Notes under the pieces: generated by a model
Seen by the model: only the letters and a program-made list of their open reading frames with translations
Told to the model about the DNA's origin: nothing
Database searches by the model: none
Program-made: the position numbers and the translations under genes
Assembly (NCBI GenBank): GCA_017415805.1
Contig: JAFQEC010000018.1
Location: 46,751 to 110,750 of the forward strand
Reading direction: 5' to 3'
Source: Clostridia bacterium
Lineage (GTDB): Bacteria; Bacillota; Clostridia; Oscillospirales; CAG-272
Length of the DNA: 64,000 bases
Shown here: positions 39,755 to 47,713 of the stretch, one piece after another
How positions within the stretch are numbered: position 1 is the first letter of the stretch
Layout: every line of letters starts with the position of its first letter

Positions 39755-42202
39755 TTACAGTGAGGATGGATTGAAATCGACCGATAACAGCGGCGTGCCC
39801 GCGCCCTGCCGACCGAACAGGGCCAGCAGCTCACCGAACAGCGCGCGAGAACGGCGGTTGAGCACGCATTTGACGACCATGCGCATACGGTAACGCCCCT
39901 CGGCACGGTAGATCGGCGCCTCAAACGGGCCAAATGCCACCACGCGCACGTCGGCGTACTCCCCCGCGCAAAGCGCGGCGAAGCGCTCGGAGAGCGTCTT
40001 TGCTGCGCGCAGCAGCTCCTGCTCGTTTTTGTGCGAGAGCGTCATCAGCACGATGTCGCAAAAGGGCGGAAAGACCAGCAAGCGGCGCAGCGCGATCTCG
40101 CGGTCGTAAAAGGATGTATAGTCCTGCGCGCAGGCCAGCTTGATCACATCGTGATCGGGGTTGCAGGTCTGGATCACGGCGCGCCCCTTCTTTTGTGCGC
40201 GCCCCGCGCGGCCGATGACCTGCGTGAGCATCGAGAAGGTGCGCTCGGCGGCGCGGTAATCGTCCAGATAGAGCGACGCGTCTGCCATCAGCACGCCCAC
40301 CAGCGTCACGTCGGGGAAATCGTGCCCCTTGGTCACCATCTGGGTGCCGAGCAGTACGTCGGCCTCGTGGCGGCGGAACGCCCCCAGCAGCTCCTCGTAG
40401 GATGCGCGCGTGCCCGTGGTATCGGTGTCCATGCGCAGCACGGTCTTATCCCCGAGCAGCGTGCCGAGCTCCTGCTCCACGCGCTGCGTGCCGTAGCCGA
40501 TGCGCGCAAGATGCTCCGAGCCGCAGGTCGGGCACACCTTGGGAAGGGGCTGCCGTCTGCCGCAGAAATGGCAGACCAGATACCCCTCTTGAAAGGAGTG
40601 GGGCTTTGTGTGATAGGTCAGCGACACACTGCACGAGGGGCAGGTGACCGCCCCGCCGCACAAGCGGCAGGAGACCGCGTGGTTATAGCCGCGGCGGTTC
40701 AAAAACAGGATCGACTGATTGCCCTCTCCCGTGTTTTGGAGCAGTGCCTCGGTGAGGGTCTTGCCCAGCGGCGAGAGATTGCCCTCGGCGGCCTCTGGGC
40801 GCATATCGGCCACCGTGACCTCGGGCAGGACTGCGCCCGCATGCCGCTTTTTGAGCGTGAGCAAGGTATATCTGCCCTCGGTTGCGCGCTTGTAGCTCTC
40901 CAGCGACGGGGTCGCCGAGCAAAGCAGGAGCGTGGCCTTGTTATAAGCACAGCGCCAGCGCGCCACGTCGCGCGCGTGATACTTGGGGTTCATGTCGGAT
41001 TTATAGGTATGCTCGTGCTCCTCGTCCATCACGATGAGCCCGAGATCCTTCACAGGTGCAAACACCGCCGAGCGCGTACCGACCACCACGGTGGCCTCGC
41101 CCGACAGAATGCGGTGATAGGCGTCCATGCGCTCGCCCGCGCCAAGCGCCGAGTGCATCACGGCTACGCGCTCGCCGTAGCGCGCGCAGAAGATCGCCAC
41201 CGACTGGGGCGTGAGCGCAATTTCGGGGAGCAGGACGATCACGCCTCGCCCGCGTGCGAGCATCGCGTCGATGGCAGAAAGCATCACGCAGGTCTTTCCG
41301 CTACCCGTAACGCCGTGCAGCAGGATCGCGTGCGCTTCGCCGTCGCCCGAAAGGCGGTCGATCTCGGCAAAGGCTGCCTGCTGCTCGTCGTTGAGCGCGA
41401 ACGGAACGGCCTCGCCCACAGCACTTGCATACGGATTGCGCCACACGCGCGTGGCGCGGCGCTGTGCAAGGCCGTGGCGGCAAAGGGCATCGGTCTGTGC
41501 CTTAGTAAAGCCCCGCGCGCGCAGATCGCGCTCGCTTTGCTCGCCTGTCTCCAAGAGCGCGAGCAGCTGTCGCTGCTTCTCGCCAAGGCGGGGGAGCTTG
41601 GCCTGCGGATCGCGCGCGAGCGCGACAAAGCAGACCTCCTGCTTCTCGGCCATCGCGTCCTTGGGGCAAAGCTCACGGCGCACGAGCTTGGCACGCACCA
41701 AATGTGCAAGGCGTTCCTCCAGCCCGTTGCCAAAGCGGCCTTTGAGGGCGGAAAGCCCCGCGCCTCCCACGTGCTCCAAATGCTCGAGCAAGAGGAGCTC
41801 CACGGTGTCAAAGCGGCGCACGTCCCCCACGGCACGCTCGGTGCGGTAATAGCGCTCGGCAAGGCCCGAGAGCGCCCCCGAGGGGATCATGGCGTGCACC
41901 GCGTCGCCCGTGGTGCAAAGCGTTTGCTCGCGCAAAAAGCACACGAGCCCCAACATTTCCTCCGAGAGCGAAATGCGAGGCGTCGATACGGATAGCACGG
42001 GCTTGACGGCCGCGGTGGCAGGGGCTTGCTCACGCACGCCGACCACCACGCCCATATGACGGCGATTTCCCCCGCCGAAGGGCACGGTCACAAAGCTGCC
42101 CGTGTGCACCGCGCCCGAGAGCTCCTCGGGCACGCTGTAATCATAATCGCGGTCGAGAAAAAAGGGTGCATCCAGCAATCGCACCGTTACGTATTCCTGC
42201 AT
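39755..42202 (-). CDS. priA: Primosomal replication-restart helicase PriA
   Basis: 815-residue 3'-5' helicase. N-terminal DNA-binding domain, Walker A LLHGVTGSGKTCVM near residue 300, DEEHEHTYKSD as motif II, the zinc region with CRLCGGAVTCPSCSVSL and CHFCGRRQPLPKVCPTCGS, and motifs TQMVTKGHDFPDVTLVGVL and QVIGRAGRAQKKGRAVIQT. ATG 42202 follows AAGGAGG at the normal distance; GTG 42208 is too close. The coaBC gene often next to priA is absent. Confidence 0.95.
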   Translation of the reverse strand: MQEYVTVRLLDAPFFLDRDYDYSVPEELSGAVHTGSFVTVPFGGGNRRHMGVVVGVREQAPATAAVKPVLSVSTPRISLSEEMLGLVCFLREQTLCTTGDAVHAMIPSGALSGLAERYYRTERAVGDVRRFDTVELLLLEHLEHVGGAGLSALKGRFGNGLEERLAHLVRAKLVRRELCPKDAMAEKQEVCFVALARDPQAKLPRLGEKQRQLLALLETGEQSERDLRARGFTKAQTDALCRHGLAQRRATRVWRNPYASAVGEAVPFALNDEQQAAFAEIDRLSGDGEAHAILLHGVTGSGKTCVMLSAIDAMLARGRGVIVLLPEIALTPQSVAIFCARYGERVAVMHSALGAGERMDAYHRILSGEATVVVGTRSAVFAPVKDLGLIVMDEEHEHTYKSDMNPKYHARDVARWRCAYNKATLLLCSATPSLESYKRATEGRYTLLTLKKRHAGAVLPEVTVADMRPEAAEGNLSPLGKTLTEALLQNTGEGNQSILFLNRRGYNHAVSCRLCGGAVTCPSCSVSLTYHTKPHSFQEGYLVCHFCGRRQPLPKVCPTCGSEHLARIGYGTQRVEQELGTLLGDKTVLRMDTDTTGTRASYEELLGAFRRHEADVLLGTQMVTKGHDFPDVTLVGVLMADASLYLDDYRAAERTFSMLTQVIGRAGRAQKKGRAVIQTCNPDHDVIKLACAQDYTSFYDREIALRRLLVFPPFCDIVLMTLSHKNEQELLRAAKTLSERFAALCAGEYADVRVVAFGPFEAPIYRAEGRYRMRMVVKCVLNRRSRALFGELLALFGRQGAGTPLLSVDFNPSSL

Positions 42203-42260
42203 CTGCACCCCTCCTTCTTACGGGTCACCGCTATCGGTGACGCACGGTATTGTATTTGAA

Positions 42261-42560
42261 TCAGTCCTCGCCCTCAAAGAACGCGTCCTCGGGCTCCTCG
42301 GGCGTGTCCACAATAACGAAATCGCCGCCGTCGATGTGATTGATGGCGTTCTTGACCGCCTTCTCGTTGGCAAGCGCGGGGTCAATGAGTGACGCGATGG
42401 TGGTGCTGCCCTCCTTGGTGCCCGTCAGTGCGCTCTCGGCGGCACTGCGCTGCTTCACATACTCGTCGGTGATCAGACGCGCGCACTTTGCCGTGGCGAT
42501 CGCCAGCTGATAACGGTTGTACTTGCCCTTGGTCAGGTCCTGAATCGTGGGATAGATCAT
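42261..42560 (-). CDS. rpoZ: RNA polymerase omega subunit
   Basis: 99 residues beginning MIYPTIQDLTKGKYNRYQLA; NRYQLAIATAKCAR is the omega signature (helix that contacts beta-prime). An acidic C-terminal tail EEPEDAFFEGED follows. Position between gmk and priA matches other Firmicutes. Confidence 0.93.
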   Translation of the reverse strand: MIYPTIQDLTKGKYNRYQLAIATAKCARLITDEYVKQRSAAESALTGTKEGSTTIASLIDPALANEKAVKNAINHIDGGDFVIVDTPEEPEDAFFEGED

Positions 42561-42590
42561 GATTTTTCTCCTTGCTTCTCTATGATGATT

Positions 42591-43211
42591 TTATTCTTCG
42601 TTTGCAAAATAGCGCGTTGCCACATCGGCGTTGCGCGCGAGGCGCGCGCGCTCGGCGCGCACGATGGCACGGATATCCTCGGCGGCGGCGTGCGCGCAAC
42701 CGTCGCGGTTATAGACCACGTAATCGTAGTCCTCGACCTTGGCAACCTCCTCGCGTGTGCGCGCAAGGCGTGCACGGATCTTCTCCTCGGTCTCGGTGCC
42801 GCGGCCGCGCAGTCGCGCCTCCTGCACCGCAAACGAGGGGGGCAGGAGCATTACGCTCACGGCGCCCGGATAGCGTCGCTTGACGTTCGCCGCGCCCTCC
42901 ACCTCGATCTCCAAGATCAGGTTGCGGCCGCTTGCAAGCACGGCCTCGGCCTCGGCGCGCGGTGTGCCGTAATAGTTGCCGCAGTACTCGGTGTATTCGA
43001 GCATGTCGTCGTTCGCGATGCGCGCCTCAAACGCGGCGCGGTCAAGAAAATAATAGTTCACGCCGTCTGCCTCACCGGGGCGGGGAGCACGCGTGGTGGC
43101 CGATACCGAATAGGCAAAGGCGGGGTCGGCAAGCAGCTCGGCGAGCACCGTGCCCTTTCCGCTGCCCGCAGGCCCTGAGACGACCAGCAAAAGTCCGTTT
43201 TCGGTCGGCAT
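42591..43211 (-). CDS. gmk: Guanylate kinase
   Basis: 206 residues. P-loop VVSGPAGSGKGTVLAEL, SATTRAPRPGEADGVNYYF (GMP binding), YTEYCGNYYGTPRAEAEAVL, LEIEVEGAANVKRRYP and the lid segment RLRGRGTETEEKI. Full length. Two bases after remA. Confidence 0.96.
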   Translation of the reverse strand: MPTENGLLLVVSGPAGSGKGTVLAELLADPAFAYSVSATTRAPRPGEADGVNYYFLDRAAFEARIANDDMLEYTEYCGNYYGTPRAEAEAVLASGRNLILEIEVEGAANVKRRYPGAVSVMLLPPSFAVQEARLRGRGTETEEKIRARLARTREEVAKVEDYDYVVYNRDGCAHAAAEDIRAIVRAERARLARNADVATRYFANEE

Positions 43212-43213
43212 GA

Positions 43214-43483
43214 TCAGGCCTCCTCCTCGGTCTCGTCGTCCTCGAGCGTATCGTCGTCCAGACGGTTGGCAATGGTCTCGGCCTGGATGGCGGAGAGGAT
43301 CACGTGCTCGCTGTCGGTGATGATGACCGCGCGCGTGCGGCGGCCGCAGGTCACGTCGATGGTGCGACCCTCGTCCTTCGCGTCCTGAATGAGACGCTTG
43401 ATGGGCGCGGAATCAGGACTGACCAGTGCCACCATGCGGTCCACCGCAACCATGTTACCAAAGCCGATGTTGATGAATTTCAT
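43214..43483 (-). CDS. remA: RemA family DNA-binding protein (DUF370)
   Basis: 89 residues: [51 protein letters not shown], then an acidic tail. RemA in Bacillus activates extracellular matrix operons; in Clostridia this gene is widespread at the head of gmk-rpoZ. GAAGGGAAG precedes ATG 43483. First gene of the long operon reaching thiN at 33449. Confidence 0.92.
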   Translation of the reverse strand: MKFINIGFGNMVAVDRMVALVSPDSAPIKRLIQDAKDEGRTIDVTCGRRTRAVIITDSEHVILSAIQAETIANRLDDDTLEDDETEEEA

Positions 43484-43556
43484 AGCGCTTCCCTTCTTTT
43501 TTGCGTCCGTGCCCCGCGCGCGCAACGCGCCGCACACGGATAGATATACAGATTAT

Positions 43557-43585
43557 ATTATAATACAACTTCTCTCTTTTGTCAA
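43557..43585 (-). promoter_or_regulatory. Promoter of the remA-thiN operon
   Basis: Minus-strand TTGACA (43580-43585) and TATAAT (43557-43562), exactly 17 bases apart, about 75 bases before remA. It is the only strong promoter visible for the roughly 10-kb gene block downstream. Confidence 0.88.
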
Positions 43586-43644
43586 CGAATTCGGGGCATT
43601 TCCTTTATTTTTTGCAGGGTGCGCGAAAAAAATTGCAAAACCCC

Positions 43645-43673
43645 TTGCAAATACGTAACTTTTCGTGTACAAT
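43645..43673 (+). promoter_or_regulatory. efp promoter
   Basis: TTGCAA (43645-43650) and TACAAT (43668-43673), 17-base spacer. Confidence 0.75.
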
Positions 43674-43747
43674 ATAATAGATAATATGCGTGCGCTCTGC
43701 GGCGCGCGCAAAACGATTTCATTTCAGACACACTTCGGAGGTATAAA

Positions 43748-44308
43748 ATGGTAGTAGCAGGTGATTTTAAGAACGGTGTAACGTTTGACGACGGCCAGGG
43801 CAACGTATTGCAGGTCGTGGAGTTCCAGCACGTCAAGCCCGGCAAGGGCGCGGCCTTCGTGCGTACCAAGCTCAAGAACGTGATCTCGGGCGCGGTCATT
43901 GAGAAGACCTTTAACCCCACCGACAAGTTTGAGAACGCGTATATCGAGCGCAAGGATATGCAGTACTCCTACAACGACGGCGATCTGTATTATTTCATGG
44001 ACATGGAGACCTTTGACATGATGCCTCTGAACAGTGACAAGCTGCCCGACAGCTTCCGCTTCGTCAAGGAGGAGATGATGTGCAAGATCGTTTCCTACAA
44101 GGGCAACGTCTTTGGCGTGGAGCCCCCCACGTTCGTGGAGCTGGCCGTCACCCAGACCGACCCCGGCTTTGCAGGCAACACCGCCACCAACACTCTCAAG
44201 CCCGCAACGCTCGAGACCGGTGCCGAGGTCAAGGTACCCCTCTTTATCAACGAGGGCGACGTGCTCAAGATCGACACCCGCACGGGCGAGTATCTCTCCC
44301 GCGCATAA
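43748..44308 (+). CDS. efp: Elongation factor P
   Basis: 186 residues. Domain I loop [22 protein letters not shown] carries the tip lysine that is modified in many bacteria; [19 protein letters not shown] and the C-terminal [21 protein letters not shown] match the signature. Relieves ribosome stalling at polyproline. GGAGGT precedes the ATG. No epmA/epmB, ymfI or earP is in the window. Confidence 0.96.
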   Translation: MVVAGDFKNGVTFDDGQGNVLQVVEFQHVKPGKGAAFVRTKLKNVISGAVIEKTFNPTDKFENAYIERKDMQYSYNDGDLYYFMDMETFDMMPLNSDKLPDSFRFVKEEMMCKIVSYKGNVFGVEPPTFVELAVTQTDPGFAGNTATNTLKPATLETGAEVKVPLFINEGDVLKIDTRTGEYLSRA

Positions 44309-44335
44309 AAGCGAATAACCGAAAGGAGAACGCAC

Positions 44336-44746
44336 ATGAAAATGATGGAAAAGGCAGCCTACCTCAAGGGCCTGGCAGACGGTCTGGAGCTGGATAACTC
44401 CACCAAGGAAGGCAAGATGATCGCGGCTCTGCTCGACATGGTCGAGTCCATGGCCGAGAAGCTGGACGAGCTGGACCACGACGTGGAGGAGCTTAACGAC
44501 TACGTGGAGGAGCTGGACGAGGATCTGGGCGACGTGGAGGAGTACCTCTTCGACGACGAGGACGAGTGCGACGGCGAGTGCTGCGATTGCGATTGCGACG
44601 AGTGCGACTACATGGACGAGACCTTTGAGATCGAGTGCCCCTCCTGCGGCGAGAAGATCTGCTTTGACGAGACCCTGGATCCCGAGGATCTTGCCTGCCC
44701 CGCCTGCGGCGAGAAGATCGCTTGCACGGCCCAGGACGACGAATAA
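44336..44746 (+). CDS. Acidic coiled-coil / zinc-ribbon protein (CD1247 N-terminal domain type)
   Basis: 136 residues: an N-terminal helical part (MMEKAAYLKGLADGLELD and following, about 1-40), a highly acidic coiled coil (about 40-72, repeated ELDxD/VEEL), a Cys/Asp run (DGECCDCDCDECDYMD), and a zinc ribbon with CPSCGEKICF and CPACGEKI. The layout matches small clostridial proteins annotated by their CD1247-type N-terminus; function is unknown. It is 27 bases after efp with its own AAAGGAG, so it is probably cotranscribed. Confidence 0.8.
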   Translation: MKMMEKAAYLKGLADGLELDNSTKEGKMIAALLDMVESMAEKLDELDHDVEELNDYVEELDEDLGDVEEYLFDDEDECDGECCDCDCDECDYMDETFEIECPSCGEKICFDETLDPEDLACPACGEKIACTAQDDE

Positions 44747-44767
44747 GTACTGTTTATTGTGTAGCAA

Positions 44768-44801
44768 AAAAACGGCCGAACTTTATTGTTCGGCCGTTTT
44801 T
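44768..44801 (+). terminator. Terminator of the efp operon
   Basis: 14-bp perfect stem AAAAACGGCCGAAC with its complement and a T-run. Confidence 0.9.
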
Positions 44802-44847
44802 CCTTTGCACAGTCCGACCGAGCATCCGCAACGGGAGCAGCTTACAC

Positions 44848-45031
44848 AAAAAAGCCTTCCCCAGTGGGGGAAGGTGGCACGCGAAGCGTGACGGATGAGG
44901 TGTTCACAAAGCAAAACCGACTCCTCATCCAAAGAATTCGCAAGAATTCTTTACAAGGTAGGCGACGCTTCGCGTCGGTCTCCTCATCCACCACTTCGTG
45001 GTCCCCCTTCTCCCGCAGGAGAAGGCTTTTT
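44848..45031. repeat. Composite palindromic repeat (MITE-like), about 185 bp
   Basis: Fills most of a 306-base gap. Ends are inverted copies of AAAAAGCCTTC-(hairpin)-GAAGG: CCTTCCCC/GGGGGAAGG at 44855-44874 and CCTTCTCC/GGAGAAGG at 45008-45025. Inside each end follows a small hairpin (CACGC-GAA-GCGTG, 44878-44890; CCAC-TTC-GTGG, 44990-45001) and GGATGAGG or its complement. The middle has AAAGAATTCG-CAAGAATTCTTT and CGACGC-TTC-GCGTCG hairpins. No open reading frame. Similar GGATGAGG-linked repeats occur in many gut Clostridia from memory; copy number here is unknown. Confidence 0.8.
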
Positions 45032-45052
45032 GGGGAATAGTATCCGTGCAAA

Positions 45053-45757
45053 TCAGGACATATCCTCGTAGTTTGTGTCTTCTTTCAGCGTCGCCACCGC
45101 ATCCTCGTCCAGATAATCCAGCGGATCCACGGCAAGGCCGTTCACCGTCATCTCCACGTGCAGATGGGGCTCCTCGGCGATCTCCACCATGGCGCTCTCG
45201 CCCACGGTGCCGATCACCTCGCCCGCGCGCACGCTCTTGCCCACCGTGATGCCCGCGGGCAGATCGGCTGCAAGATTTTTGTAGATGGTATACGCGTCGC
45301 CGCTGTGGCGGATGGCGATGCACTTGCCCATCGAAACGTCGTCAAAGACCTGCGTGATCACACCGTCCGCCATGGCGCTGACCGATGCGCCCGCAACCGT
45401 GCCGATGTCAAGGCCGAGGTGGATGCGGTAATCGCGCATGGTGTCCGAGAACACCTGGATATCCGCATCGTGGCTCTTTTGCAGCACGCCCGATACGGGC
45501 AGAACGAAGCTCGGGAGCGTGTCGGTATCCTCGGCGGGAGCGTCGGGCTGCTTGTTTTCTTCCTCGGGGATGTCGGGGTCGGTCACGCCTGCGGGCTCGC
45601 TGAACGGCTCGTCCACAGGCTCGTCGATGGCACGGTTGGCGATCACGGTGGTGAGGATGATGGCGGTGAGGACCAGCAGCATCACCGTAATGGTAATGGC
45701 AATGGCGCGTGCGCCCTTATCCTCACGCAATTTCATGAAAAGCTTGTTTTTTGACAT
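45053..45757 (-). CDS. spoIIQ: SpoIIQ-like M23 (LytM) membrane protein
   Basis: 234 residues: short cytoplasmic start, one membrane helix (about 20-42), an acidic Pro-rich linker, and a C-terminal LytM domain (about 85-215). Zinc ligands appear intact: His and Asp in IHLGLDIG and HxH in EPHLHVEM, unlike Bacillus SpoIIQ, which lacks one ligand. SpoIIQ spans the forespore side of the SpoIIQ-SpoIIIAH channel. Length, topology and the adjacent spoIVB favour SpoIIQ over a general cell wall hydrolase. AAAGGAG precedes ATG 45757. Confidence 0.75.
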   Translation of the reverse strand: MSKNKLFMKLREDKGARAIAITITVMLLVLTAIILTTVIANRAIDEPVDEPFSEPAGVTDPDIPEEENKQPDAPAEDTDTLPSFVLPVSGVLQKSHDADIQVFSDTMRDYRIHLGLDIGTVAGASVSAMADGVITQVFDDVSMGKCIAIRHSGDAYTIYKNLAADLPAGITVGKSVRAGEVIGTVGESAMVEIAEEPHLHVEMTVNGLAVDPLDYLDEDAVATLKEDTNYEDMS

Positions 45758-45892
45758 ATTGCGCGTACTCCTTTTCTTTGTACTGCTTCTATTTTTGCCA
45801 ATTCGCGCGGCAATATACAAAAAAAGAAAATTTATGTGCGCGCTCAGTTTTCTTGTCTCGGTTGCTTTCCGTCATACGCCCGCGCGCACAAA

Positions 45893-45926
45893 GAAGCCCC
45901 AAATGCGTTTTCGCATTTGGGGCTTC
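45893..45926 (-). terminator. Terminator of spoIVB
   Basis: 15-bp perfect stem GAAGCCCCAAATGCG with its complement, short T-run on the minus strand. Confidence 0.75.
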
Positions 45927-45934
45927 TCCCGTTT

Positions 45935-46963
45935 TCAAGCCAGCGCCTGCGGGATATTCGCCAGCATATTTTCGATGAAGATCCCGTAGCCCGTGGTCGG
46001 GTCGCCGATGAGCACGTGCGTGACCGCGCCGACGAGCCTTCCGTTTTGAATGATCGGGCTGCCCGACATTCCTTGCACGATGCCGCCCGTGCGCGCAAGG
46101 AGTGCCTCGTCGGTCACCTTGACGGTGAAGCACTTATTCCCCTCGGCCCCGCGCTGGATGGCCGAGATCTCCACGCGGTATTCGTGCGCGACGTTGTCAT
46201 CCAGCGTGCACCAGATGGTGGCGGCGCCGTTTTTGAGCTCGTCGCGAAAGCCGATGGGCAGCTTGCCTGCGGGCAGCACAGGGCGCTCGGCAAACACGCC
46301 GTACACACCGCACACGGTATTGTCGCAAAGCGTGCCCAGCTTGCCTGCCGAGAAATGGCCGCGGATCTCACCGGGTGCACCCGGCGCACCGCGCGTAATA
46401 CCGCCCACCGTCACGCCCATCACGCTGCCGCGCGCCATCGGGATCAGCATACCGCTGCGCCCGTCGCAGATGCCGTGCCCGAGGCCCGCAAAGGTATTTT
46501 GCTCGGTCACGAAGGTGACCGTGCCGATCCCCGCGCCCGAGTCGCGCACCCAAAGACCCGTGCGCAAGCGTCCGTCCTCATCACACCGACAGGGCGTGAG
46601 CGTGACACGCTCCTCCTTGCCCTCGCGCCGCAGCGTCAGCGTCAGCGTGCCCGTGCAGCGCTCGATCACGGCCGCAAGGTCTGCCGCGTCGCGCGGCTGC
46701 TCTTCATTTATTTTTATAATGCAATCGCCCGGGCGCACACCTGCCTCGCGCGCGGGATTTTTCTTTGCTCCCCCGCTTTGCACGTCGCAGTAGTCCACGA
46801 CTAAGATCCCGTCGGTAAAAAAGCGCACCCCGAACGGAATGCCGCCCACATACAGCTCCTGCCGTTCGCGCTCGGCGGCGGTCTGCAGCGCGAACGTCCC
46901 CATCAGCAAGAGCAACGTCATCAGCGCGGCAAAACAGCGCATCCATTTTTGTTTTTTGATCAT
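45935..46963 (-). CDS. spoIVB: SpoIVB serine peptidase (S55), intercompartmental sigma-K checkpoint signal
   Basis: 342 residues. N-terminal membrane anchor (about 8-28), PDZ domain with GVRPGDCIIKINEEQP (about 60-130), and the S55 peptidase domain with the histidine in FAGLGHGICD and the nucleophile in GIVQGMSGSPIIQNGRLVGAVTHV. SpoIVB is secreted from the forespore and cleaves SpoIVFA. ATG 46963 lies nine bases after GGGGG; ATG 46972 would abut it. CATAGTA on the minus strand at 46996-47002 resembles a sigma-G -10 element, but I see no good partner. Confidence 0.9.
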   Translation of the reverse strand: MIKKQKWMRCFAALMTLLLLMGTFALQTAAERERQELYVGGIPFGVRFFTDGILVVDYCDVQSGGAKKNPAREAGVRPGDCIIKINEEQPRDAADLAAVIERCTGTLTLTLRREGKEERVTLTPCRCDEDGRLRTGLWVRDSGAGIGTVTFVTEQNTFAGLGHGICDGRSGMLIPMARGSVMGVTVGGITRGAPGAPGEIRGHFSAGKLGTLCDNTVCGVYGVFAERPVLPAGKLPIGFRDELKNGAATIWCTLDDNVAHEYRVEISAIQRGAEGNKCFTVKVTDEALLARTGGIVQGMSGSPIIQNGRLVGAVTHVLIGDPTTGYGIFIENMLANIPQALA

Positions 46964-47104
46964 TTTTCGCATCCCCCAAAAAATCGCTTTGTTCTTACTA
47001 TGTGCGTACAACACAGCTTTCAAACCTAACAATTCACGCGCAGTTTACCATGTTTTCACGCCGCCGCGCAAACAGGAGCGTTTGCAAAAAAATATGCGCA
47101 TATC

Positions 47105-47159
47105 TTGACAGGGCTTGCAAAAATTGCTATACTTTCCATTAGTTAGTTAGCAAACTAAT
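47105..47159 (+). promoter_or_regulatory. Promoter and operator of the MarR operon
   Basis: TTGACA (47105-47110) and TATACT (47128-47133), exactly 17 bases apart, followed at the transcription start by the inverted repeat ATTAGTT (47138-47144) / AACTAAT (47153-47159). The size and position are typical for MarR autoregulation. Confidence 0.78.
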
Positions 47160-47175
47160 CAATAAGGAGATCCGT

Positions 47176-47658
47176 ATGAAGCAAGAAAAGCTTTGCCCGT
47201 TCCCGCCCGAACGCAAGGAGCTGGCAGAAAGCCCCCTCGCGCCGCGATTGATCATAGAGATCGCGCGCCTTTTGCGTGCGCGTGTACGCGACGGCGAGAG
47301 CGAGGACGTGATGCAGCAAAACACCGCACGCGTGGTGCTGTCACACCTGGCAAACAGCGGTGCGATGGCCCAGCTGCAGCTGGTGGAACGCACGCACTTA
47401 AAGCCCCCGACCGTGAGCGTGCTGCTGCGCCGCATGGAGGAACAGGGGTATGTTTGCCGCACGCCCGATCGGCGCGACCGCCGCGCGGTGCAGGTGGAGC
47501 TGACCGAGAAGGGGCGCGCCTTTGACCGCGACCACTTAAAGCGCATTTCGAGTAACGACCGCGTTGCACTTCGGGATTTCACCCCCGAGGAGTGCGCCGC
47601 GCTGGAGGCACTGCTTTTGCGCCTTCGCCACAATCTGACGGGAGGTCCAAATGGGTAA
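47176..47658 (+). CDS. MarR-family transcriptional regulator
   Basis: 160 residues. Winged helix with QLQLVERTHLKPPTVSVLLRRMEEQGYVCRTPDRRDRRAVQVELTEKG as the core (about 70-118; DxRxxR wing), flanked by dimerisation helices. AAGGAG precedes the ATG. Its 3' end overlaps a 20-codon ORF, which in turn overlaps a 257-codon gene. The ligand is unknown. Confidence 0.92.
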   Translation: MKQEKLCPFPPERKELAESPLAPRLIIEIARLLRARVRDGESEDVMQQNTARVVLSHLANSGAMAQLQLVERTHLKPPTVSVLLRRMEEQGYVCRTPDRRDRRAVQVELTEKGRAFDRDHLKRISSNDRVALRDFTPEECAALEALLLRLRHNLTGGPNG

Positions 47659-47713
47659 GCTGCTTTGTTACTTCGATCCCTTTCGCAACCGATTTGCGAG
47701 GGCTGCCGCATGA
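47651..47713 (+). CDS. 20-residue ORF linking the MarR gene to the next gene
   Basis: MGKLLCYFDPFRNRFARAAA. It has its own GGAGG site (47641-47645) five bases upstream, its ATG lies within the last codons of the MarR gene, and its TGA overlaps the next ATG (ATGA). It is basic and mildly amphipathic. It could be a real micropeptide or only a translational coupler that delivers ribosomes to the next gene, whose own site is weak. Confidence 0.45.
   Translation: MGKLLCYFDPFRNRFARAAA

Noticed and set aside
40031..41995. 654-codon plus-strand frame opposite priA
   Set aside because: Antisense shadow with low-complexity Arg/His/Gly composition; priA motifs are unmistakable on the minus strand.
47665..47709. 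Upstream extension of the PD-(D/E)XK-like protein
   Set aside because: The extension overlaps the MarR end without a ribosome site at a suitable distance; the ATG at 47710 fits the ATGA coupling better.
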